11,265 nt of DNA from positions 1-11,265 of the forward strand of contig CADBQV010000042.1 of assembly GCA_902796895.1 (NCBI GenBank). The letters run 5' to 3'. A program made the position numbers and the translations under genes. This document shows positions 1-6,022 of this stretch, in pieces (position 1 is the first letter of the stretch; the number at the start of each line of letters is the position of its first letter). Source of the stretch: an uncultured Erysipelotrichaceae bacterium (lineage in GTDB: Bacteria; Bacillota_I; Bacilli_A; Acholeplasmatales; Anaeroplasmataceae). The notes under the pieces are model-generated. The model saw only the letters and a program-made list of their open reading frames with translations. It did not search any database and was not told the origin of the DNA.

Positions 1-297
1 AATAATTTAAGTCGTATCGTAAATATTCCTTATGCATTTAAATTAGGTGATATTAAATTAATTAAGCAATTATTTAATGATAAATTGCATGAGCCATATA
101 GAAAAAAATTAATTAAAGGCTATGATGAAATTAAAGAGGCTATTAAGGATTTAGATGTAGCTTTAGCGATATCTGGTTCTGGTTCAACAATGCTTTTAAT
201 TTCATATGACACATCTGTTATAGAAAAAATTAAATTTTTAAATTATGATATTAAGGTTTTAGAAGTAGGTAGTGGTATTAATATTAAGGAGGTCTAA
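1..297 (+). CDS. thrB: Homoserine kinase, C-terminal part (5' end outside window)
   Basis: The reading frame is open from base 1 to the TAA at 295-297, giving the last 98 residues of a protein that starts upstream. The run LHEPYRKKLIKGYDEI matches the conserved C-terminal LHxPYR...IPGFDE region of GHMP-family homoserine kinases. SGSGST (172-189) sits where the family has SGAGPT, the third GHMP motif. Homoserine kinase phosphorylates homoserine with ATP in the cytoplasm, the step before threonine synthase. An internal ATG at 85 is not the start, because family similarity continues upstream of it. The conserved proline of GxGPT is serine here, a deviation of unknown effect. The next gene starts 1 nt after the stop, with its ribosome binding site inside this gene, so the two are cotranscribed. 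The downstream homoserine dehydrogenase-like gene supports the assignment. Confidence 0.85.
   Translation, partial: NNLSRIVNIPYAFKLGDIKLIKQLFNDKLHEPYRKKLIKGYDEIKEAIKDLDVALAISGSGSTMLLISYDTSVIEKIKFLNYDIKVLEVGSGINIKEV
286..292 (+). promoter_or_regulatory. Ribosome binding site deciding the ACT-protein start
   Basis: AAGGAGG ends 6 nt before the ATG at 299. It selects this ATG over an in-frame GTG at 272, which has no comparable site and would add nine residues overlapping thrB. Confidence 0.8.
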
Positions 298-298
298 T

Positions 299-727
299 AT
301 GAGTGACGATTATTATGTAATACATAAAAAGGTTTTACCAGATTATTTTGAAAAGGTAATTCAAATTAAAGAATTAACTAATAAAGATATAAACATTAGC
401 GAAGCATGTAAGCAAGTTGGTCTATCAAGATCTACTTATTACAAATACAAAGATTATGTAAATAGACCATCAAATAAGGTTGGAAAAAGAATGATTTTAT
501 CATTAAAATTATTAGATGAACCAGGTTCACTTTCTAATATTTTAAATGAAATAGCTAAATGTAAAGCTAACGTACTTGCTATTAATCAAGAGGTACCTAT
601 TCATAATATTGCATTCGTAACAATAACTGTTGCTATATTAAATAATGATATTACTGTACAAGAATTAACAGGCGAAATTAAAAAAATCAATAATGTTATA
701 GATGTTAACCTACTTGCGGTAGAATAA
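299..727 (+). CDS. pheB: ACT-domain protein of the PheB/UPF0735 family
   Basis: This is a 142-residue soluble protein, close to the family's usual length (about 145-150). Residues about 30-52 (ISEACKQVGLSRSTYYKYKD) form a helix-turn-helix-like segment typical of PheB proteins. Residues about 66-142 form an ACT domain, with the ligand-loop motif DEPGSLS at 73-79. ACT domains bind amino acids and regulate metabolism. The family member beside pheA in Bacillus subtilis is named PheB, but its biochemical role is poorly defined. Here it lies between homoserine kinase and homoserine dehydrogenase-like genes, so I infer that it senses an aspartate-family amino acid such as threonine. The ATG at 299 is chosen for its ideal ribosome binding site. 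Its TAA overlaps the next ATG by 1 nt (TAATG), suggesting translational coupling. The symbol reflects family membership, not proven function. Confidence 0.85.
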   Translation: MSDDYYVIHKKVLPDYFEKVIQIKELTNKDINISEACKQVGLSRSTYYKYKDYVNRPSNKVGKRMILSLKLLDEPGSLSNILNEIAKCKANVLAINQEVPIHNIAFVTITVAILNNDITVQELTGEIKKINNVIDVNLLAVE

Positions 728-1851
728 TGGATATAGCATTAATTGGTGATGGTATTCTTGCAAAAAGATTTTATGATATTATTGATTCTAAAAAGAATGA
801 CATATTAAGATCTAATAACATTTATATTAAATATATATTAGTTGATGGATTTAAAGAATGCTTAATTAATTCATATAATTTAACTAAAAATTTTGAAGAT
901 ATTATATCTGATAATGATATAAAAGTAGTTATAGAAACTACCGATTCAAAGCATTCATATGATTATATTCGTCGCTCACTTGAGGCTGGTAAAAATGTTA
1001 TTACATCAAGCATTTATGCAATATCACATTTTTATAATAAATTAGAAGAATTAGCTATAAACATGCATACAGGATTATATATTGAAGCATCAATCGCATC
1101 AGGTATTCCTATAATTTCTAATTTAATTAATATGTCAAATGAAAGAATAAATGTTATTAAAGCATCTCTAGATGGCACATTTAATTACGCACTATCTTAT
1201 ATGCAAGATTATCATGTAAAATATAATAATGCCTTAGGTCATTTATATAATGAAGGCATTATAGATTTTTCAAAGCCACTTGGTCTTGAAATGATTGATA
1301 AGATGGCAATATTATCAATCGTTTGTTTTAAAACATTTATTGATGTAAATAATATTTCATATAGTACAGCTAATTTTACTGATGAATTAATAGAAGTAGC
1401 TAATCTTTTAAATTATAAAGTGAAATTTTTAGGAATATCATCATTTAATAATGATAAAATATCAATAGATATAGCACCAATGCTGATTAAAGATGATGCA
1501 CTATTTTCTAATATAAAAGGAAATCATAATATTATTAAATTTGAATATGAAAATAATAATACAAATATTTTAGCATTTGATGATAATATTGAAAATAAAA
1601 CAAAAGCTTTAATAAGTGATTTAATATATGTTATATCTAATAATAAATTTAGACCAATTATAAAAAATAATTATAATACAGTCATTGATAATTATGAGAA
1701 AAATAGATATTTAATTAAGCTTAAGCCTTACAATGAATTTAATCAAATTGAAAGACAAATAGGGAATTTTATAATCTCAAATTATATGAGTAAGGATGAA
1801 ATAAATAACTTAAAAGATAAATTTGAAATTTGTGTAAGAATTGTTGAATAA
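727..1851 (+). CDS. hom: Homoserine dehydrogenase-like protein with degenerate active-site motifs
   Basis: This 374-residue protein is colinear with homoserine dehydrogenase, which reduces aspartate semialdehyde to homoserine with NAD(P)H. Residues 3-11 (IALIGDGIL) match the Rossmann glycine loop but lack its last glycine. Residues 86-130 match the AGKxVxT...EASVAGGIPII block, here EASIASGIPII. DGTFNYALS (149-157) matches NGTxNYILT, and GLEMIDKMAIL (186-196) matches the catalytic helix, keeping its lysine (K192). Deviations: the family's TANK motif, whose lysine is catalytic, reads TSSI (93-96). The NGT asparagine is aspartate, the helix aspartate is glutamate, and the late GPGAG loop is absent (FDDNIENK in that area). 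The C-terminal tail is short, so any ACT-like domain is rudimentary. Homology is clear but activity is doubtful. It may be an inactive or regulatory homologue or a variant enzyme. It is the last gene of the thr operon. Confidence 0.78.
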   Translation: MDIALIGDGILAKRFYDIIDSKKNDILRSNNIYIKYILVDGFKECLINSYNLTKNFEDIISDNDIKVVIETTDSKHSYDYIRRSLEAGKNVITSSIYAISHFYNKLEELAINMHTGLYIEASIASGIPIISNLINMSNERINVIKASLDGTFNYALSYMQDYHVKYNNALGHLYNEGIIDFSKPLGLEMIDKMAILSIVCFKTFIDVNNISYSTANFTDELIEVANLLNYKVKFLGISSFNNDKISIDIAPMLIKDDALFSNIKGNHNIIKFEYENNNTNILAFDDNIENKTKALISDLIYVISNNKFRPIIKNNYNTVIDNYEKNRYLIKLKPYNEFNQIERQIGNFIISNYMSKDEINNLKDKFEICVRIVE

Positions 1852-1853
1852 TA

Positions 1854-1882
1854 TTGCTTACTATTTTAAATTTTGATATAAT
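1854..1882 (+). promoter_or_regulatory. acpP promoter (extended -10)
   Basis: A perfect extended -10 element, TGATATAAT (1874-1882), lies 17 bp downstream of a weak -35 (TTGCTT, 1854-1859). It sits just after the hom stop codon. Predicted initiation near 1889 leaves a leader of under 20 nt carrying AGGAGG at 1892-1897. The core (1870-1883) is identical over 14 bases to the one at 5210-5223. Confidence 0.7.
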
Positions 1883-1906
1883 TAAAACATCAGGAGGAAA
1901 TACAAA

Positions 1907-2143
1907 ATGGATGAAATTTTTGAAAAGATAAAAGGAATTATAGTTGATGAAATCAATTGTGATCCAAAGAAGGTTACACCTGAGGCAAAATTAAAAGATG
2001 ATTTAGGTGCAGATTCAATTGACGCTGTTCAAATTATTATGGATTTAGAGGATACATTTAATATTCAAATAGAGGAAGACAATCCAGAAGCAATTCAAAC
2101 TGTTGGAAACCTTGTAGAATACGTTAAGAAATTAATGAAATAA
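1907..2143 (+). CDS. acpP: Acyl carrier protein
   Basis: This is a 78-residue acidic helical protein of standard acyl carrier protein length. DLGADSIDAVQIIMDLEDTF contains the phosphopantetheine attachment site, with Ser37 in the GADS motif, and reads as the four-helix fold of fatty-acid AcpP rather than the D-alanine carrier DltC. The holo form carries growing acyl chains for fatty-acid synthase in the cytoplasm. AGGAGG at 1892-1897 fixes the ATG at 1907. It has its own promoter and is followed by a hairpin terminator, so it may be transcribed as a single gene, with some read-through into the LeuRS-like gene 51 nt downstream. No fatty-acid synthesis gene (fab, plsX, rnc) adjoins it, which is atypical for acpP. 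A carrier for another pathway cannot be excluded. Confidence 0.9.
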   Translation: MDEIFEKIKGIIVDEINCDPKKVTPEAKLKDDLGADSIDAVQIIMDLEDTFNIQIEEDNPEAIQTVGNLVEYVKKLMK

Positions 2144-2147
2144 TTAT

Positions 2148-2179
2148 GGGCAACGCTATAGCGTAGCCCTATTTTTTTT
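2148..2179 (+). terminator. Rho-independent terminator or attenuator after acpP
   Basis: GGGC (2148-2151) pairs with GCCC (2166-2169) and ACGC (2153-2156) with GCGT (2161-2164), separated by an A-A mismatch and closed by a small TATA loop. Eight T residues follow at 2172-2179. It is unusually GC-rich for this DNA. The next gene's ribosome binding site begins only 2 nt later, so the hairpin probably lets partial read-through set the ratio of acpP to the downstream gene. Confidence 0.8.
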
Positions 2180-2180
2180 G

Positions 2181-2188
2181 AAGGAGGT
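2181..2188 (+). promoter_or_regulatory. Ribosome binding site of the LeuRS-like gene
   Basis: AAGGAGGT is a near-perfect anti-16S match 6 nt before the ATG at 2195. It starts one base after the terminator T-tract, leaving no room for a separate promoter. Confidence 0.8.
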
Positions 2189-2194
2189 ACATCT

Positions 2195-4198
2195 ATGGGA
2201 AGAAAAACTTGGTATAAAAAATGGCAAGATAATAGATCTTTTATCGTAGAAAATGATTGTTTAAAAACTAAATCATATATTTTTAGTCCATACCCTAGAT
2301 GTAACCAACTAGGTTTTATTGATTTAAGCTTTAAAGGACAATTAATTGCTGATGTTTATTCTAGATATTATAGAATGAATGATAAAAATGTTTTATTTCC
2401 AACAGGATTTCATACACTTGGAGCATCAAGCTTTAATGAATGTATGAAATTAAATAAGACATTAGATACTAAAATTCAAGATACATTTTTAGAAGAAATA
2501 AAAGCTTTAGGTATTGGTATTAATCAATCTAAATTAATTGATGCAAGAAGTGATTCATATGTTTCAATACTACAAGCATCATTTATTGAATTATATGAAA
2601 AAGGATATATCAAATATAAAGAAAAAGAAGTATTAGAAAATAAAGATTCTAAAAAAATAATATATAAGGATAAAGATAAAAATAATAATTTAATTAAGAA
2701 AAAAGAATATGTCTTTTCTTTAGAAATTGATACTATATTTGATAATTTGTTAAATGATATAAATAATTTAGATATAGATATTAAATATAAAGAAAAATTT
2801 TTATCATATTTTGAACCAAAGGAATCTTATATCATAAATTTTAAATTAACAAATGATTTAGAGTTAAATGTTAAATTAAATGAAATAGAATATTTATCAA
2901 ATATATCATATATCTTTTTAAATCCTGAATATATAGATGTCATAAATTATAGTGCTGAAGATGAAATTGATGCGATAAACGATTATCTAGAAAATGGCTT
3001 AGAGCCATATGCATATACAGGAATTAACGCCATTAACCCATTAACTGGATATGAAATACCTGTATTTATATCTACAATCTATAATGAAGGAATATATTTA
3101 GGTATACCAGAATTGAAGGAAGAAGATTATAGCTTCGCCCTTAAAAATGGCTTTGAGATAATAGATATATTAGATAGTGATTTAAGAATGATTAATTCTG
3201 GTATTTTAAATGGATTAAGCATGGAAATAGCTAAATTAAAATTAGTAGATGAATTTTCTAAATTAGATATTATTAAAAAAATAATTACATATAATAAAAA
3301 AGAAATAATATTATCATCTAATGATGCCTTTGGATGCTTATATCCTTTTTTATATGATAGTAATACTAATAAATTAAATTCATTAAAGGATTTTTTACCA
3401 TTTAATTTTACAAATCAATTTAGACCACTTTTAAGCCCTTTAGTTAATATATTTGGTGATCCACTTAATGGTTCAATTAATAATTTATTTACTGAAGGTA
3501 TGGCACCATTTTTAGCATTACTATATGATGAATTTTCTAATTTTGAATCATTATTTTCTAAAATTGCTAAAGAAGAATATAATAATTGGATTCCTATTGA
3601 TACATTAATAGTAAATGAAGATTATATTGAAGATGAATTATTAATGCCAATTATATTCTTTAATATAATAAAAAAAGAAGTAGGTATTACTTCTTCAAAA
3701 TTATTTAATAATTTAATTATTGTAAAGAATAATTATGATAGCTTAAAACAACCAATTAAAAGAGAAAATAATAATACGATTAATATAAAAGCATTATTAG
3801 ATGATTATTATTCTGATTCTTTAAGATATTATATGTTAAGCAAAAAAATAAATGATATTTTTGTATTTGATATTTTAGAATTAAATGAAATAGATTCATT
3901 TATTAAAGAAATTGAAAATAGATTAATTAATATAGAAATAACAAATGATGATAAATTAGATTATTATTTTTATAATTTTAAAGCGAAAGCTAAAAAGCTA
4001 ATAGATGAATATAAAATAGATGAATATATATCTTTAATTAGTGATTTCGCAAAAGAATTTATATTAAAAGCTAATCCATCTAAAGATAATATATTAACAT
4101 TTATTAAGGTGATATTCCCAATCACTCCATATCTTTCAGAAGAAATATATGAAATAGTATTTAAAGCTAAATATTCAATTATTAATGAGGATTTTTAA
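2195..4198 (+). CDS. Leucyl-tRNA synthetase-like protein lacking catalytic and editing motifs
   Basis: This 667-residue intact ORF is colinear with bacterial LeuRS (about 800-870 aa). Matches: W6..KKW near the N-terminus; SPYP (31-34) with ARYKRMxGYNVLxPMGW-like spacing (YSRYYRMNDKNVLFPTGF, 55-72); a CP1-like insert with TGINAINPLTGYEIPVFI (275-292), PELKEEDYSFA (305-315) and MINSGILNGLS (332-342); WIPID (465-469); and DSLRYYML (541-548) leading to a helical anticodon-binding domain (about 590-658). Every signature is changed. HIGH becomes LGFID (39-43), GLPAE is lost after GFHTLG, KMSKSKG becomes PIKRENN (520-526), GGxEH becomes NEDYIED, and the editing motifs TTRPDT and HDxRD are absent. 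Residues 140-172 are a lysine/asparagine-rich stretch, and the LeuRS C-terminal domain is missing. Aminoacylation is therefore unlikely. A retained pseudo-synthetase (tRNA- or protein-binding) is inferred. It follows acpP and overlaps a convergent gene by 17 nt. Confidence 0.85.
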   Translation: MGRKTWYKKWQDNRSFIVENDCLKTKSYIFSPYPRCNQLGFIDLSFKGQLIADVYSRYYRMNDKNVLFPTGFHTLGASSFNECMKLNKTLDTKIQDTFLEEIKALGIGINQSKLIDARSDSYVSILQASFIELYEKGYIKYKEKEVLENKDSKKIIYKDKDKNNNLIKKKEYVFSLEIDTIFDNLLNDINNLDIDIKYKEKFLSYFEPKESYIINFKLTNDLELNVKLNEIEYLSNISYIFLNPEYIDVINYSAEDEIDAINDYLENGLEPYAYTGINAINPLTGYEIPVFISTIYNEGIYLGIPELKEEDYSFALKNGFEIIDILDSDLRMINSGILNGLSMEIAKLKLVDEFSKLDIIKKIITYNKKEIILSSNDAFGCLYPFLYDSNTNKLNSLKDFLPFNFTNQFRPLLSPLVNIFGDPLNGSINNLFTEGMAPFLALLYDEFSNFESLFSKIAKEEYNNWIPIDTLIVNEDYIEDELLMPIIFFNIIKKEVGITSSKLFNNLIIVKNNYDSLKQPIKRENNNTINIKALLDDYYSDSLRYYMLSKKINDIFVFDILELNEIDSFIKEIENRLINIEITNDDKLDYYFYNFKAKAKKLIDEYKIDEYISLISDFAKEFILKANPSKDNILTFIKVIFPITPYLSEEIYEIVFKAKYSIINEDF

Positions 4199-5114
4199 TA
4201 TAGTATTTTCCTTGATATAAATTATTTTTTCTCATATATTTATCTATTTCATTCATTACAACCATCTTTTTATATGGCCATAGTGGTAAATAAATATCAT
4301 CTAAGCTTGAATCTGCTTGTAAGCGATGAATGATTATAGAATCCTTTAATCTTGCGATTTGATTAGATGTTATTTCAACATATTCTTCAAGTGTTAAAAC
4401 ATTAAAAGGCTTTTCTATATACATATTATATAATTTAGTATCCTTTAATATTAATAAGCTATGGATTTTTATTCCTTGGATATCTAAATTATTTATAAAA
4501 TCAATAGTATTTAGCATATCAGTTTTAGTTTCATATGGAAGACCATTTATTATATGAACTACAACTGGTATGTTTTTTTCTCTTAAAAGCTTTACTGCAT
4601 TTATAAATTCTAAATTAGTTTCACATCTATTAATTAATTTAGATGTTAATTCATTAGATGTCTGTAAGCCAAGTTCAATTTCAACAGGCTTTATTTTATT
4701 TATTTTATCTAATAAATTTACAATTTCTTCATTTATACAATCAGCACGTGTGGCAATTGAAATACCTATAGTATTTTCTTTATCTATTTCAATTACCTCC
4801 ATATATATTTTTTCTAAATTTTTAACATTTGAATAAGTATTAGAATTAGCTTGCAAATATGGTATATATAATAAATTATCCCATTTTTTATCTAATGCTT
4901 TTTTTACTTCATAATATTGTTCTTCAAATGATTTTAATTTATCTCCAGCAAAATCACCTGAGCCTTTATGACAGTATATACATCCACCATACCCTTTTTT
5001 TCCATCGATATTAGGACAAGTGAAATTAGCATTTAATGCTACTTTAGCAACCTTATGTCCATATTTCTTATTATAATATTCAGTTAAAGTATTATAAGGC
5101 TTTTCTTTTGTCAT
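4182..5114 (-). CDS. ytqA: Radical SAM protein, YtqA/YhcC family (TIGR01212 type)
   Basis: The 310-residue protein matches the family length (about 309). Near the N-terminus, FTCPNIDGKKGYGGCIYC holds C33, C45 and C48, the family's widely spaced CX11CX2C ligands for the 4Fe-4S cluster that cleaves SAM. It is followed by the family motif GSGDFAG. TRAD, the ELGLQ block and HIINGLPYET are further TIM-barrel signatures. To my knowledge, Gram-positive YtqA proteins have been linked, with YtqB, to conversion of cmnm5 to mnm5 at the tRNA wobble uridine (MnmL role). No ytqB is visible here. The start is the ATG at 5112-5114, preceded by GGTGAT. An in-frame TTG 28 codons upstream would add a hydrophobic segment foreign to the family. 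The stop lies inside the LeuRS-like gene. Confidence 0.85.
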   Translation of the reverse strand: MTKEKPYNTLTEYYNKKYGHKVAKVALNANFTCPNIDGKKGYGGCIYCHKGSGDFAGDKLKSFEEQYYEVKKALDKKWDNLLYIPYLQANSNTYSNVKNLEKIYMEVIEIDKENTIGISIATRADCINEEIVNLLDKINKIKPVEIELGLQTSNELTSKLINRCETNLEFINAVKLLREKNIPVVVHIINGLPYETKTDMLNTIDFINNLDIQGIKIHSLLILKDTKLYNMYIEKPFNVLTLEEYVEITSNQIARLKDSIIIHRLQADSSLDDIYLPLWPYKKMVVMNEIDKYMRKNNLYQGKYYIKNPH

Positions 5115-5117
5115 TTT

Positions 5118-5123
5118 ATCACC
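5118..5123 (-). promoter_or_regulatory. Ribosome binding site deciding the radical SAM start
   Basis: On the minus strand GGTGAT stands three bases before ATG 5114. It supports this start over TTG at 5198, which lies in the divergent promoter region. Confidence 0.5.
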
Positions 5124-5193
5124 ATATAAATTATAAAATATTATTATGAAAATAAAAAGTAATAATATAATTATTAATAAATGAATTTTTATA

Positions 5194-5222
5194 TACAAAA
5201 AGAAGGTATATTTTGATATAAT
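5194..5222 (+). promoter_or_regulatory. Promoter of the membrane protein-polC unit (extended -10)
   Basis: TGATATAAT (5214-5222) is a perfect extended -10 element. The hexamer 17 bp upstream (TACAAA, 5194-5199) is a poor -35, as expected for extended -10 promoters. Predicted initiation near 5229 leaves about 14 nt before the ATG at 5243, enough only for AAGGAG (5232-5237). No equally clear promoter is visible for the divergent radical SAM gene. Confidence 0.65.
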
Positions 5223-5242
5223 TTAATCGTTAAGGAGTCTAT

Positions 5243-6022
5243 ATGAGAAGAATAATTGATTGTTTAAGCCATCCTAGTATGATTGCTAAATATTTTTCAG
5301 ATAAATTTTATATACCTCTTGTTTATTTTTTGTCACTTTTATCTTTAAGTGTATTAATAATTGGTCTTTATTCCTTTAAAGGAAGCTATATAAATTATAC
5401 TTATTCATCAAACGTTGTAAGTCAAGTAAGATATAGTGATGCTGAATTTGAATTTAAGGATAATATTTTATATACAAATAGTGCTCAAACAATTAAAGGT
5501 AATGGAATTATAATTAATTTTAATAAAAAAGATTTTGTTAATGATTATTCATTACAAATGAAATATAATTTTAAAGAAACTGAAGTGGATGTTTATTTTT
5601 TAAATTTTGGTAAAAAATCATATAAATATGAAGATTTAAATTTAAATGGAGTATCAAATACAAATTTAAAAAATAATACATCATATGTCTTAGATTTTGA
5701 AAATGCTATATATGAAATATCAAAATCATTTGATAATAATTTTAAGCTTATAAGCTTTAGTGAATCACTTACAAATTTATTATCATCATTTTTAATATTA
5801 TTTGTTGTATGTATGGTTGTAGCTACATTTGTTAATCCACAAATTGAATTTGTAACAAGATTAAAATTGGTATTATATGATGCATCAATCTTTTTTGTTT
5901 TTATCATGTTTACTTTTATGTTTTCAATTAACTGGATACAATTTGTAGGATATGCGGCATCTCTAATATATACAGTAATTACATTTAAACACATAAGAAG
6001 AATTAAGGTAGTGAGACAATGA
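5243..6022 (+). CDS. Membrane protein with one N-terminal and three C-terminal helices (DUF1189-like)
   Basis: The protein has 259 residues. A short basic N-terminus (MRRIIDCLSHPSMIAKY) is followed by a membrane helix at about 23-44, a polar, probably extracytoplasmic domain at about 45-172 rich in Asn, Lys and Tyr, and three more helices at about 174-198, 207-228 and 231-248. It ends with a basic cytoplasmic tail. Length, topology and the N-terminal pattern resemble DUF1189 proteins of Firmicutes, whose function is unknown. I recognise no catalytic motif, and the family call is tentative. AAGGAG at 5232-5237 sets the start. The TGA stop overlaps the polC ATG as ATGA (6019-6022), so polC is probably translationally coupled to it. 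A role in replication does not follow from that arrangement. Confidence 0.75.
   Translation: MRRIIDCLSHPSMIAKYFSDKFYIPLVYFLSLLSLSVLIIGLYSFKGSYINYTYSSNVVSQVRYSDAEFEFKDNILYTNSAQTIKGNGIIINFNKKDFVNDYSLQMKYNFKETEVDVYFLNFGKKSYKYEDLNLNGVSNTNLKNNTSYVLDFENAIYEISKSFDNNFKLISFSESLTNLLSSFLILFVVCMVVATFVNPQIEFVTRLKLVLYDASIFFVFIMFTFMFSINWIQFVGYAASLIYTVITFKHIRRIKVVRQ

Noticed and set aside
272..298. GTG start nine codons upstream for the ACT protein
   Set aside because: It overlaps thrB and lacks a ribosome binding site, while AAGGAGG fits the ATG at 299.
4570..4836. 88-codon plus-strand ORF inside the radical SAM gene
   Set aside because: It is antisense to a well-supported conserved gene, and no family or ribosome binding site is evident.
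5115..5198. TTG-started N-terminal extension of the radical SAM protein with a hydrophobic segment
   Set aside because: Family members start near MTKEKPY-like sequence, the ATG at 5114 has a GGTGAT site, and the extension is AT-rich intergenic DNA translating to Ile/Leu/Phe.
5593..5994. 133-codon minus-strand ORF inside the membrane-protein gene
   Set aside because: It is a shadow frame in AT-rich DNA, with low-complexity composition and no recognisable motif.
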